From contig JAKPRU010000154.1 of the NCBI GenBank assembly GCA_029557025.1, positions 1 through 13,027 on the forward strand: a DNA stretch of 13,027 bases, given 5' to 3'. Positions 1 to 7,264 of the stretch are shown one piece after another. A program made the translations under genes and the position numbers. This stretch comes from Candidatus Omnitrophota bacterium. Lineage in GTDB: Bacteria > Hinthialibacterota > Hinthialibacteria > Hinthialibacterales > JAKPRU01. Below the pieces are notes generated by a model. The model saw only the letters and a list, made by a program, of their open reading frames with translations, was not told where the DNA came from and searched no databases. Each line of letters opens with the position of its first letter. The first letter of the stretch is position 1.

Positions 1-2
1 CT

Positions 3-35
3 TCTCCTGAAAATCAGGAACAAGTCGCGTTGTGA
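3..35 (+). CDS. Possible last codons of infC (translation initiation factor IF-3), partial
   Basis: An open frame from the window edge ends with TGA at 33-35 and would encode a tail SPENQEQVAL. The call rests only on gene order: infC precedes rpmI and rplT in most bacteria. Eleven codons are too few to recognise the family, and IF-3 tails are not conserved. It could equally be chance. Confidence 0.2.
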   Translation, partial: SPENQEQVAL

Positions 36-116
36 AAACGGGATTCTTCAGGGTGGCTACAAACGCCGATACCTCCTGAAAAGGTCTTTGTGTCTCAGGA
101 AAAAAGGAGAGTCGAA

Positions 117-320
117 GTGGCTGGTAAAGTCAAAATGAAATCGCACCGGGGAGCCTGCAAGCGCTTCCGGGCCACCAAAAACGGAAAGATCAAGCGCGAA
201 CGCGCTTATCTCAATCACTTGCGTACCTGCAAGACAAGAAAACAAAAACGCCGTCTCCGCCGGCAAACCCTGGTCAGTCAGAACGATCTGGCACGGGTTC
301 GGCGTATGATCCTCAGCTGA
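117..320 (+). CDS. rpmI: 50S ribosomal protein L35 (bL35)
   Basis: A 67-residue, very basic protein of the large ribosomal subunit. The L35 signature is clear: [24 protein letters not shown] near the N-terminus (residues 4-27) and the [17 protein letters not shown] stretch in the second half. I start it at the GTG at 117 because AAGGAGA (104-110) lies six bases upstream and because L35 proteins begin a few residues before the KMK(T/S)HRG motif. The GTG at 90 would add nine non-conserved residues, and the ATG at 132 is inside the conserved motif. It lies 34 bp upstream of rplT on the same strand, the usual infC-rpmI-rplT operon. No L20 autoregulatory pseudoknot could be assigned by eye. Confidence 0.96.
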   Translation: MAGKVKMKSHRGACKRFRATKNGKIKRERAYLNHLRTCKTRKQKRRLRRQTLVSQNDLARVRRMILS

Positions 321-354
321 ACTCAGCTGAATTCCACCCCTTTGGAGTAGTCCA

Positions 355-708
355 ATGCCACGAGCCATGAATCGAGTCGCCTCGCACAGGCGACGCAGAA
401 AATTGATCCGGGAATCAAAAGGACAACAGGGAGGACGTCGCAACCTGCTTCTCTCTGCGCGCGGCGGACGCCAGAAAGCCTTGCAATATGCCTACCGCGA
501 CCGGAAAAACCGCAAACGTGAATTTCGCAGTCTATGGGTTACGCGAATTGCCGCCGCGGCAAAACTGAACGGGATGTCCTACAGCCGCCTGATGGGATAT
601 CTTCGTAACGCAGGAATCGACGTCAACCGCAAAATGCTCTCCGAACTGGCCATTCATGATCCCGACGGATTCCGTCGGTTGGTCGAACAGGTAAGCCCCG
701 CCGGTTGA
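355..708 (+). CDS. rplT: 50S ribosomal protein L20 (bL20)
   Basis: A 117-residue basic protein, the normal L20 length. L20 binds 23S rRNA early in large-subunit assembly and in several bacteria represses its own operon. The sequence shows the family landmarks: a basic N-terminal arm (MPRAMNRVASHRRRRKLI), QYAYRDRKNRKREFRSLWVTRI in the middle (about residues 43-64), then AAAKLNGMSYSRLMGYL and DRKMLSELAIHDPDGF-like segments (here NRKMLSELAIHDPDGFRRLV). The ATG at 355 has GGAG at 344-347 with seven bases of spacing; the ATG at 367 has no better site. It follows rpmI by 34 bp and is probably co-transcribed with it. It is followed by a hairpin terminator, so it looks like the last gene of the operon. 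Confidence 0.97.
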   Translation: MPRAMNRVASHRRRRKLIRESKGQQGGRRNLLLSARGGRQKALQYAYRDRKNRKREFRSLWVTRIAAAAKLNGMSYSRLMGYLRNAGIDVNRKMLSELAIHDPDGFRRLVEQVSPAG

Positions 709-742
709 TTGTTCTCCCTGATCTTTTGATGTTTTCCATCCG

Positions 743-781
743 GGCCGCTCTCGTTCGGGAGCGGCTCGTTGCTGTCTTTTT
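743..781 (+). terminator. Probable intrinsic terminator after rplT
   Basis: GCCGCTC (744-750) pairs perfectly with GAGCGGC (759-765). Two more pairs (T751-G758 wobble, C752-G757) close a four-base GTTC loop. A T-rich stretch TCTTTTT follows at 775-781. The gap of nine bases between stem and T-tract is longer than ideal, so termination may be weak or need help. Confidence 0.6.
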
Positions 782-812
782 CAGTTCTGCATCGACTGAC
801 ATGGGATTCCGG

Positions 813-841
813 TTGATTTTCTGTGGCCTATCCAATATAAT
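813..841 (+). promoter_or_regulatory. Sigma70-type promoter for the pseudopilin gene
   Basis: TTGATT (813-818) and a perfect TATAAT (836-841) are separated by 17 bp, which is close to consensus. Transcription would start near 848, giving a leader of about 40 nt before the ATG at 889. The -10 lies in the left arm of a perfect dyad, AATATAAT-CCG-ATTATATT (834-852), so a symmetric repressor bound there would cover the -10 and start site. That regulatory role is inferred. Confidence 0.7.
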
Positions 842-888
842 CCGATTATATTAAGAGCTTATCGAGTGAGAACATGGAGGATTTTCAG

Positions 889-1500
889 ATGGTTCGTAAG
901 ACCGGTTTTACATTAATCGAACTTCTGATTGTCGTGGCGATTATTGGGAATCTGGCCGCAATTGCCGTGCCGAATTTCCTGAATGCACGGACAAAAGCCA
1001 CGGTCGCCAGGGTGGTCAGTGACCTGAAGGCAATCACGCAGGCCATGGAAATGTACAGAATCGACCGAAACTCGTACATCAATGAAAACGAGAGCTATTG
1101 CCCCCCAAAGGGAGGTCCTTCTGCCGAATGCGGATTGGCTTGGCTCACCGAACTTGGATATATCGGATCCATTCCCATGGATCCTTTTGAAAGAAAAGAC
1201 GTAACAGCCAGCGGCACAACGGGCATCGATATGTACGAGGTCGCGGTCGCTCCTGCTCAACCAAACCCCATCAAGAAGTTCTACAACATCAGTTCACGCG
1301 GGCCCGATCAGGATGAGGACATGGGAAGCCGGACTGATCTGATGCTGGGGGCTGTTATCACTTCCTATAGCCCCAGCAATGGAGCGATCAGCGACGGGGA
1401 TATTTATATCTTCGGCGGAGATCCGAGTGTGCTTCAAGGTCCGCTGATTATTGACGGCAAGACCTACACCCGCAGCTATCCGGCCAACTCCTGGTTCTGA
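889..1500 (+). CDS. GspG-like pseudopilin / prepilin-type N-terminal methylation domain protein
   Basis: A 203-residue class III-signal pilin-like protein. After a short basic leader MVRKTG comes FTLIELLIVVAIIG, the prepilin peptidase and N-methylation motif: cleavage is expected between G6 and F7, with the essential Glu at position +5 of the mature protein (E11). The hydrophobic helix runs to about residue 29 (AAIAVPNF), followed by an NARTK...DLKAITQAMEMYRID helix typical of GspG-type pseudopilins. Two cysteines (C71, C81) could form a disulfide. Near the C-terminus YSPSNGAISDGDIYIFGG (160-177) resembles a motif I recall from orphan pseudopilins of uncultured PVC-like phyla. The ATG at 889 is preferred over that at 874 because GGAGG (876-880) then sits eight bases upstream. 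An Asn (N21) lies where the family usually has Ile/Val in the membrane helix. No pilus or T2SS assembly genes are adjacent. Confidence 0.88.
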   Translation: MVRKTGFTLIELLIVVAIIGNLAAIAVPNFLNARTKATVARVVSDLKAITQAMEMYRIDRNSYINENESYCPPKGGPSAECGLAWLTELGYIGSIPMDPFERKDVTASGTTGIDMYEVAVAPAQPNPIKKFYNISSRGPDQDEDMGSRTDLMLGAVITSYSPSNGAISDGDIYIFGGDPSVLQGPLIIDGKTYTRSYPANSWF

Positions 1501-1515
1501 TCCCCTGCGCAGACC

Positions 1516-3381
1516 TCAAGGGACAGCCACAACATTGCCGCTCGCGTACAGGACCGACAACGATCCATCCTGATGAGCGACCAGGGAGACCCCTAATCCT
1601 TCCATGCCCTCGCTCTTCCCGAACGGACGAACCGGGGGACGGAACAGCGGCTCTGCAATAGTCCAGACCTCTCCGTTGCGATTCAGGATGCAGAGTCCTC
1701 GCCCCAATGGGTCGACTTCCAGGTCCAAAGCCATATCCGAGTTCCAATACGGCGCATTCTCGGTTTTCACGGCCCAGTATTTGCTGTCAGGCACATATTG
1801 GGCCATGGGAAATCGCTCGCCTTCTGCAAGGGCGTGGATCGCACCATGAATATCCAGCAGATACCACCCGCGCCCATCCCGTGAAATCTCCAGGTCTGCC
1901 ACAGTGGCAGCATGAAATAACGGTTCCTTCGGGATGGGAAATCCCTCCGGCAGGGAACCGATCGCGAAGAATTCCCCGGTCGAACCGATCGCCACTGCGC
2001 CGTTGCCGTTCGGGTGGCGTTCGACATCCACCAGGCGTTCTCCCGGCGAAAGGGAAATCCGCCAGGGGTTGGGAAACCAGGACGGCGCATCGCGATTCAT
2101 GCGGACCTCCCCATTGCTGAACACAACCACAAAACTTTCATCCCAGAGTTCCAAATCCGTCGCATCCGAACGACCTTCATTGGGAGCCGCCGACCATACG
2201 GGTTCCAACGGCGCTGGGGGACTCCCCCCCGTTGTACGGAAGACACGACCCCATCGGTCCAACAGATAAATCGTCGAGCCATCCGGAGAGATTTCATGGT
2301 CCGTATACAAGTCGAGATGGAACACCCACCGCCGATCCGGTTTGCGGGTTCGAAGATTCATCAGGTACCGCATATCTTCCGCCTTTGCCCGGAGAAGGGC
2401 CATCTCGGAAACCGTCCAGAGGTCCGCAAGCAAAGCAGACTGCCGGGGAGTGGTCCACATCCCCGGTTGCAGCGCCAAAAACATCCAAGCGGGGCGTTGC
2501 ATTCGTTTGGCTGTTTCTGCAAGACGAAATCGCAGCAGGAAATCCCACTCCATGGCACGCGCAAACTGGCCGCCACGTTCCTCGATCCGCTCCAGAACCT
2601 CCCGATACTCCTGTCGTGCCTTGCGGGCAGTAATGTCTCCGTTGCCCACCCAGGCCGTAACGGATCGCTCCACCCGGCCGGCGTTCCACCACAATGCCAG
2701 AGTCTGACTGTCCTCATAGCAACCTCGCGCACTCATCAGCAATCCAAACAAAACAGGAATCGCCAGGTAAGTCGTCCGTCTCGCCACATAGCGTTCGGAA
2801 CGAATCACCAGGAAAAGTGCGAAAATCCCGACAAGGACAATGGCCCCCGGCACATAGTCCTGCGGCGGATAGTCAGTATGAGGCAACGGCAAGGTTGTTG
2901 GAATAAAAACCTGGGACAGGGCGAGTCCGAGTAATGAGAGAAGCGCAGCCAGGGGCAACAGGCCAAAAACTCCCTCATTTCGAACACCAGCTCCACCCGC
3001 AATACAGACTGCAATCACCAAACAGATCATCGGCCAGTAAATCAGTCTTCCCCACTCCGGAATAAGACTCAGCTGATGTAACCACAAAACATTGAACAGA
3101 TACCCGAACACAAAAAGGTCGAATACCAACCGCAGTCCTTCCGGAAGCGACCATCCTCTGCGCCATCCCACCGCCATAACACACAAGAAGCCCAGGATGG
3201 CAATATCCTCCCCGAATGTCGTTTTGATCGACGGCAGCCCGAGCGGTAGAAAAACAGCCGCAAGGAGGGCAAGAAGCAGGGGCGACGTGTATGTCGCCCC
3301 TTGCGTCGCCCCTGCAGTCGTTGTCTCTGTTTCGCGCAGGCGCACGGGCCTGCCCCTGCGGTTGTTTGAATCCGTCTCCAT
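1516..3381 (-). CDS. Polytopic membrane protein with C-terminal six-repeat propeller-like domain, function unknown
   Basis: A 621-residue protein. Residues about 34-52, 58-73, 84-101, 112-128, 137-160, 178-194 and 204-218 are hydrophobic and look like seven membrane spans. Residues about 245-345 are charged and helical. From 355 to the end there are six related units, each with a D-[LVH]-E start (D361, D409, D452, D496, D553, and a degenerate sixth near 597), a [SP]xG turn, a hydrophobic strand of the LLD/ILN type and a W/xGx[VI] strand, spaced about 43-57 residues apart: a likely beta-propeller. The first 36 codons run through two REP-like palindromes (3276-3359), giving a low-complexity GRPVRLRETETTTAGATQGA tail. 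The start is therefore uncertain, although ATG 3381 with GGGGGT just upstream is the only good candidate before the first span. It follows the DUF1080 gene by 26 bp and is probably in one transcript. Function not recognised. Confidence 0.8.
   Translation of the reverse strand: METDSNNRRGRPVRLRETETTTAGATQGATYTSPLLLALLAAVFLPLGLPSIKTTFGEDIAILGFLCVMAVGWRRGWSLPEGLRLVFDLFVFGYLFNVLWLHQLSLIPEWGRLIYWPMICLVIAVCIAGGAGVRNEGVFGLLPLAALLSLLGLALSQVFIPTTLPLPHTDYPPQDYVPGAIVLVGIFALFLVIRSERYVARRTTYLAIPVLFGLLMSARGCYEDSQTLALWWNAGRVERSVTAWVGNGDITARKARQEYREVLERIEERGGQFARAMEWDFLLRFRLAETAKRMQRPAWMFLALQPGMWTTPRQSALLADLWTVSEMALLRAKAEDMRYLMNLRTRKPDRRWVFHLDLYTDHEISPDGSTIYLLDRWGRVFRTTGGSPPAPLEPVWSAAPNEGRSDATDLELWDESFVVVFSNGEVRMNRDAPSWFPNPWRISLSPGERLVDVERHPNGNGAVAIGSTGEFFAIGSLPEGFPIPKEPLFHAATVADLEISRDGRGWYLLDIHGAIHALAEGERFPMAQYVPDSKYWAVKTENAPYWNSDMALDLEVDPLGRGLCILNRNGEVWTIAEPLFRPPVRPFGKSEGMEGLGVSLVAHQDGSLSVLYASGNVVAVP
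3276..3315. repeat. REP-like palindrome inside a coding region
   Basis: GCAGGGGCGACG (3276-3287) is the exact reverse complement of CGTCGCCCCTGC (3304-3315). The spacer carries a further GTCGCCCC copy (3293-3300), so alternative hairpins are possible. Elements of this GGGGCGAC type are dispersed intergenic repeats in many environmental genomes (recollection, not searched). Here it lies in codons about 23-36 of the membrane protein. Confidence 0.7.
3336..3359. repeat. Second REP-like palindrome, CAGGC type
   Basis: GCAGGC (3336-3341), a six-base spacer, then GCCTGC (3348-3353), followed by CCCTGC. Read on the minus strand it is GCAGGGGCAGGCCCGTGCGC, a form I recall as a dispersed repeat. It falls within codons about 8-16 of the membrane protein, 20 bp from the other palindrome. 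Confidence 0.6.
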
Positions 3382-3407
3382 ACCCCCATCTCTGTCAGCC
3401 CAAGCCT

Positions 3408-4418
3408 CTACTCCAGCGGCTTGATCCAGACATTCCGGTATCGAACAGGGTCGCCATGATCCTGCAATAATATCTGACTTTCCGATCTTTCGTCGATTCC
3501 GATCCCGCCCGGGGTGGTGGTGGGGAGCGACAGATGATCGTGAATCACCTTGCCGTTATGAATCACGGTAATTTCCGCATTCTTGATTTTCTTTCCGTCC
3601 TTGTCGAAACGGGGAGCGATAAACGTGATATCGTAGGTCTGCCACTCCAGCGGCGGCAGACAGGCATTCAGAAGCGGGGTGGCTATCTGGTAGATTCCCC
3701 CGCAGAGGTTGTTCGCCGGCTCATCGGCAAAACTGTCGAGTACCTGCACCTCATATCGCCCATGGACATACACACCGCTGTTCCCGCGTGCCTGACCCCG
3801 TTCATTCGGCATATAGGGGGTGCAGAATTCGACATGATACTCCGCATCCCCGAACGATTTCACGGAGACAATCGAACTTCCCTGAATGTGTGCGGACCCA
3901 TCTTTATCGACTATCCAGCGCGGCTGAATGATCCATTCCTTCTGGAACGTCTTGTTTGTGCCGTCCATGAGTACGGCCGCGCCTTTCGGCGGCTGCTTGC
4001 CCAGGGTCGGCGACTGAATCAGGACTCGCTTCATCTCGATGGTCCCGCTGGTCTCTGTCCCTGTGAATTCGCCCGTAAACACACCGCCGGCTGCCTCGCC
4101 CTTGATCTGGTAGGCCCCGCCCAGCGCCTCTCCAAGATTGACTGTGCCTTCGAAATAGGTGCGGCCCTCTTTGCTTTTCTCATCTGTTTTTCCCTTGATC
4201 TCCGCGCGGACTTCCTTGCCCTCATTCGCCGGAACAAAGAATATCGCGCGATACTCAGTCCAGCTTTCGCCCACAATCTGCGCCCGCAGAGAATCGGTCT
4301 CTCCGCTTCGGGCGACATACTTTCCCTCCCAGTTCCCCATGATCGGAACCTTCTCCTGCGCCGCAGCTATGCCAACCACCAGGACCCACGCCGAAAGGAC
4401 TCCCATGATTCGTGTCAT
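3408..4418 (-). CDS. Secreted DUF1080 (3-keto-disaccharide hydrolase domain) protein
   Basis: A 336-residue exported protein. MTRIMGVLSAWVLVVGIAAAQ is a signal peptide, cleaved probably after A20. Residues about 22-135 form a Gly-rich, beta-predicted module (GNWEGKY..., GGAYQIKGEAAGG, GEFTGTETSGTIEMKR). Residues about 145-334 are the DUF1080 lectin-like jelly-roll: VLMDGTN, EYHVEFCTPYMP, GNSGVYVHGRYEVQVLDSF (212-230), CGGIY, WQTYDITF (259-266), HNGKVIHDH and the terminal LLQDHGDPVRYRNVWIKPLE. The family is linked to glycan degradation, including 3-keto-disaccharide hydrolysis. The substrate here is unknown and enzymatic activity is not proven by the motifs. The ATG at 4418 has AAGGAGG six bases upstream; the longer open frame to 4880 has no signal peptide at its start. 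First gene of a probable pair with the membrane protein. Confidence 0.9.
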   Translation of the reverse strand: MTRIMGVLSAWVLVVGIAAAQEKVPIMGNWEGKYVARSGETDSLRAQIVGESWTEYRAIFFVPANEGKEVRAEIKGKTDEKSKEGRTYFEGTVNLGEALGGAYQIKGEAAGGVFTGEFTGTETSGTIEMKRVLIQSPTLGKQPPKGAAVLMDGTNKTFQKEWIIQPRWIVDKDGSAHIQGSSIVSVKSFGDAEYHVEFCTPYMPNERGQARGNSGVYVHGRYEVQVLDSFADEPANNLCGGIYQIATPLLNACLPPLEWQTYDITFIAPRFDKDGKKIKNAEITVIHNGKVIHDHLSLPTTTPGGIGIDERSESQILLQDHGDPVRYRNVWIKPLE

Positions 4419-4594
4419 CGTGTTCCTCCTTGCGATGATGTGAAGTTTCTTCAACGTTCTATTGGACGGAATGCGTCCCGTCTCTGCGGAGATTATTGCA
4501 GAAACTTTCTCAACTGCGCAGAGCCGTGCGCTTCTACGTCGTTGCAAGCATCGCTCCGGCGGGGCCGGTGATTGGGTGAAGAAAGCCTTTCTTT

Positions 4595-4657
4595 GCCAGG
4601 CAGAGACGCCTGGCCCACTGGTGGGACAGGCCGGTGGGACAGGCCTCCGTGCCTGTC
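4595..4657. repeat. REP-like cluster with two hairpins and a 13-bp tandem repeat
   Basis: GCCAGGC (4595-4601) pairs with GCCTGGC (4608-4614). GGTGGGACAGGCC then occurs twice head-to-tail (4620-4632 and 4633-4645), and the second copy's GACAGGC (4638-4644) pairs with GCCTGTC (4651-4657). Such GGGACAGGC...GCCTGTC units are familiar dispersed repeats in environmental bacteria (recollection). Confidence 0.75.
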
Positions 4658-4738
4658 GATGGGCGAGCTTTCTTAGGAGGACAAACCCCCTCAACCGCGC
4701 TTCATCGGCTGGTAGGTTAGACGAAACAGGCCGGAAAA

Positions 4739-4747
4739 TGCTACAAT
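4739..4747 (+). promoter_or_regulatory. Possible extended -10 promoter for the histidine kinase
   Basis: TGCTACAAT matches the extended -10 pattern TGnTAtAAT with one change. No good -35 exists at the right distance (TTAGAC at 4717-4722 is 19 bp away). A start near 4754 would leave a leader of about 35 nt before ATG 4789 and would exclude the in-frame ATG at 4738. Confidence 0.4.
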
Positions 4748-4788
4748 ACGACCCCGGAATCGCATCCGAAACGGAGGTGGAAGGCGAT

Positions 4789-7083
4789 ATGGGGAATGTG
4801 GAGAACGCCCTGAAGCCGGAACACCAGGACCTTTTGGATTTCCTGAATGCCGTACAAGAACTTTTTTTCGTCCTGGACACAAAAGGGCGAATTGTTTACT
4901 TCAATACACCGGCCATCCGATGGCTGGAGTATTCGGAAGCGGATCTCCGGGGCCGGCCCGTTATGACTCTCTGCTCCCCGGAGCAAACGAAGGAAGCTTC
5001 CCGAAACATCGAAGAGATTCTTGCGGGAACCCGCCGCTCCTGTTCATTCCCACTCGTAACAAAAAGCGGCAGGCGAATCCCCGCTGAAATACGAGTAACC
5101 CAGGGGCTGTGGCATGGGAGTCCGGCGATCCTCGGCCTCTGGAAAGACTGCTCGCAAATTTGTCTCGCCGAAGAAAAATTCCAGAAACTATTTCATACCA
5201 ATGCAGCCTTGATGGCCCTGACGAGCCGGATAGACGACCGGATCGTCGATGTCAATGAGGCGTTCCTCGAAACACTCGGGTACTCCCGCGATGAAGTGGT
5301 CGGTAAAACCAGCATGGATCTTGGGGTCTATGTAAATCCGAAAGATCGCGACAAACTCATCACCGCGATCCAAACCGGTGGGCGCGCACAAAACTGCGAA
5401 ATCAAACTGCGTACAAAGAGCGGCGCAATCCGTATCGGATTGGGTTCCGGAAGCGCGTTAACCGTAGATAATATCCCCTGTTGGCTGATCGTCGTCACGG
5501 ATATCACTGAACGAAAACACACGGAAAGAGCGCTCCGCAAATCCGATGAGGAATACCAGGAACTATATGACAACGCCCCGGTCGGCTACCACGAAATAGA
5601 CATAGAGGGACGAATCGTTCGCGTAAATCGCACCGAGGCGGAGATGCTGGGTTATGCCCGGGAAGAAATACTGGGTCGGCCGGCTACAGATTTTATCGCG
5701 GAAGCCCAGCGCGAAGCCGCGGCGGAGGCGATCCGTAGAAAACTAACCGGGGAAATGCCGCCCCGGCCATTCGAACAGACTTATATCCGAAAAGACGGCG
5801 AAACAGTTCGAGTAGCCATTGAAGAAAACCTGGTTCGGGACCCCCGTGGCCGTATCGTGGGAATTCGTTCCGTTCTGCAGAACATTACGGAGCTCAAACG
5901 GCTGGAAGAACAACTCCGACAAGCCCAGAAAATGGAGGCCATCGGCCAACTCGCCGGCGGCATCGCCCATGACTTCAACAATCTCCTGACCGGTATCATC
6001 GGCAACCTCAGCCTGGCGGAAGTCCTCGCGTCGTCGGAAATCCGCCATTATCTCGGAAACGCAACCGTCGCTGCAGAAAGAGCCGTCAATCTCGTCCGGC
6101 AACTCCTCACCTTCAGCCGGAAATCCCGCATTGTTCTTCGAACAGTCGATCTGAACGCCCTGGTAGAGGAAATATATCACCTGATTCGCGAAACCATCGA
6201 CCGCCGGATCGAAATCGTTGTGAATACACAGGAAAATCTACCCTGTATTCTTGCCGATGCCTCTCAAATAAACTCCATTCTCATGAATTTCTGCATCAAT
6301 GCCCGCGATGCAATCAACATGATTCTGGAGCATCAGGCCCTCCCCCAGCGAATCGGCGATCAATTCTCTATCGAAATCGGAACGCAAACTGTGGAGATCG
6401 ACGACGTTTATTGCAGAACCCATCTCAACACCCAACCTGGAACGTATGTGCTCCTGACCGTCTCCGATAACGGGATCGGAATGGACGAAACCACTCGACG
6501 GCACATTTTTGAACCGTTCTTTACCACGAAAGAAGTCGGCCAGGGAACTGGAATGGGATTAGCCGGCGCATACGGCATCATCCATCAGCATGGGGGGTGG
6601 ATCAACTTCTATACCGAATACGGAAAGGGAACCACCTTCAAAATCTACCTGCCCGCGATCAAGGAAGAATCCGCCACACCGGCAAGCACACCGCCGGACG
6701 ATGTGCCCGGTGGGACGGAAACGATCCTTCTTGTCGATGATGAGGAGATGATTCGCAGCCTCGGCCAGACCGTTCTGGAAAGCTACGGCTATACTGTGAT
6801 CGTGGCGCAGGACGGGAAAGAGGCCATCAACCTGTACCTGAAAAACCGGGGTATGATAGACCTAGTCATTCTGGATCTCTCCATGCCGCATCTTTCGGGG
6901 CGTGAAGTCTTGCAGCAATTGCGCGGGATCGACGCGGATGTCAAGGTAATTGTCAGCAGCGGTTACGGTTTGAACGGCCAGAGTGAGAACCTCGGACGCA
7001 TCGGCGTAAAGTACTTCATCTCCAAACCGTACCGCCCCATGGACCTGGCAAGCGAGGTCCGAAAAGTTCTGGATGAAGGCTGA
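4789..7083 (+). CDS. Soluble hybrid sensor histidine kinase: PAS x3, HisKA, HATPase, receiver
   Basis: With the ATG at 4789 the protein has 764 residues. No membrane span or signal peptide is seen, so it should sense in the cytoplasm. Three PAS-type modules lie at about 13-122, 128-243 (ending [10 protein letters not shown]) and 252-370 (ending [10 protein letters not shown]). A coiled linker leads to the H-box [14 protein letters not shown] with phospho-acceptor H394. ATPase motifs are the N-box (N500, N504), DNGIGM (560-565), FEPFFTTK (574-581) and GQGTGMGLA (584-592). A receiver domain occupies about 644-762, with acidic D650/D651, phospho-acceptor D696 (VILDLSMP), S723/S724 and K746 (SKPY). 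GGAGG (4773-4777) and GAAGG (4780-4784) precede ATG 4789. The open frame extends upstream to 4462 but only through repeats. No DNA-binding regulator is adjacent, so the output partner is unknown. Confidence 0.93.
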   Translation: MGNVENALKPEHQDLLDFLNAVQELFFVLDTKGRIVYFNTPAIRWLEYSEADLRGRPVMTLCSPEQTKEASRNIEEILAGTRRSCSFPLVTKSGRRIPAEIRVTQGLWHGSPAILGLWKDCSQICLAEEKFQKLFHTNAALMALTSRIDDRIVDVNEAFLETLGYSRDEVVGKTSMDLGVYVNPKDRDKLITAIQTGGRAQNCEIKLRTKSGAIRIGLGSGSALTVDNIPCWLIVVTDITERKHTERALRKSDEEYQELYDNAPVGYHEIDIEGRIVRVNRTEAEMLGYAREEILGRPATDFIAEAQREAAAEAIRRKLTGEMPPRPFEQTYIRKDGETVRVAIEENLVRDPRGRIVGIRSVLQNITELKRLEEQLRQAQKMEAIGQLAGGIAHDFNNLLTGIIGNLSLAEVLASSEIRHYLGNATVAAERAVNLVRQLLTFSRKSRIVLRTVDLNALVEEIYHLIRETIDRRIEIVVNTQENLPCILADASQINSILMNFCINARDAINMILEHQALPQRIGDQFSIEIGTQTVEIDDVYCRTHLNTQPGTYVLLTVSDNGIGMDETTRRHIFEPFFTTKEVGQGTGMGLAGAYGIIHQHGGWINFYTEYGKGTTFKIYLPAIKEESATPASTPPDDVPGGTETILLVDDEEMIRSLGQTVLESYGYTVIVAQDGKEAINLYLKNRGMIDLVILDLSMPHLSGREVLQQLRGIDADVKVIVSSGYGLNGQSENLGRIGVKYFISKPYRPMDLASEVRKVLDEG

Positions 7084-7202
7084 CCGCTCGCCTCTCGGGC
7101 GTCTCGGGCGAAGTCTGAACTTTGATTCGGCAGATTCTCTGATTTCCCCGATTCCCTGTTCTTCATGGTTATCCTACAGTCCTGCGAATCAAGATTCCGA
7201 CT

Positions 7203-7240
7203 AACAAATCGGGCCTGCCCGCAAAATGCGAACAGGCCCG
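7203..7240 (-). terminator. Intrinsic terminator for the secreted-protein gene
   Basis: CGGGCCTG (7210-7217) and CAGGCCCG (7233-7240) pair perfectly. On the minus strand the stem extends through two G-U and three G-C pairs to 13 bp with a five-base ATTTT loop. The minus-strand 3' flank is ATTTGTT, a short U-rich tail. It begins 24 bp after the TAA of the secreted-protein gene. Confidence 0.75.
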
Positions 7241-7264
7241 TCGATAACGAATCAAACAATCCGT

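Larger units (their letters stand above)
4419..4788. other. Divergent intergenic region, no gene seen
   Basis: The 370 bases separate the divergent DUF1080 and histidine kinase genes. Open frames cross it on both strands, but their translations are low-complexity and lack family features. It holds a small dyad TGAAG-TTT-CTTCA (4441-4453) just upstream of the DUF1080 ribosome site, a REP-like cluster (4595-4657), and an extended -10 promoter (4739-4747) for the kinase. No clear DUF1080 promoter was found. Confidence 0.65.

Noticed and set aside
2014..2934. Plus-strand frame of 306 codons
   Set aside because: Antisense to the membrane protein; His, Arg and Pro-rich translation typical of a shadow frame.
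3534..4571. Open frame of 345 codons on the plus strand
   Set aside because: It is antisense to the DUF1080 gene, whose signal peptide and family motifs are clear; the plus-strand translation has no recognisable domain.
4595..4657. CRISPR array
   Set aside because: The 13-bp copies are directly adjacent with no spacers and belong to a palindromic repeat; no cas gene is present.
4462..4788. N-terminal extension of the histidine kinase by 109 residues
   Set aside because: The extra codons pass through REP-like repeats and a likely promoter, show no domain, and ATG 4789 has a good ribosome site.
4419..4880. N-terminal extension of the DUF1080 protein
   Set aside because: It would bury the signal peptide and ignores AAGGAGG six bases before ATG 4418; the translation is Arg/Ser-rich and antisense to the kinase.
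7086..7112. Terminator for the histidine kinase
   Set aside because: TCTCGGGCG occurs twice and a 4-5 bp stem can be drawn, but there is no U-tract and the pairing is weak.
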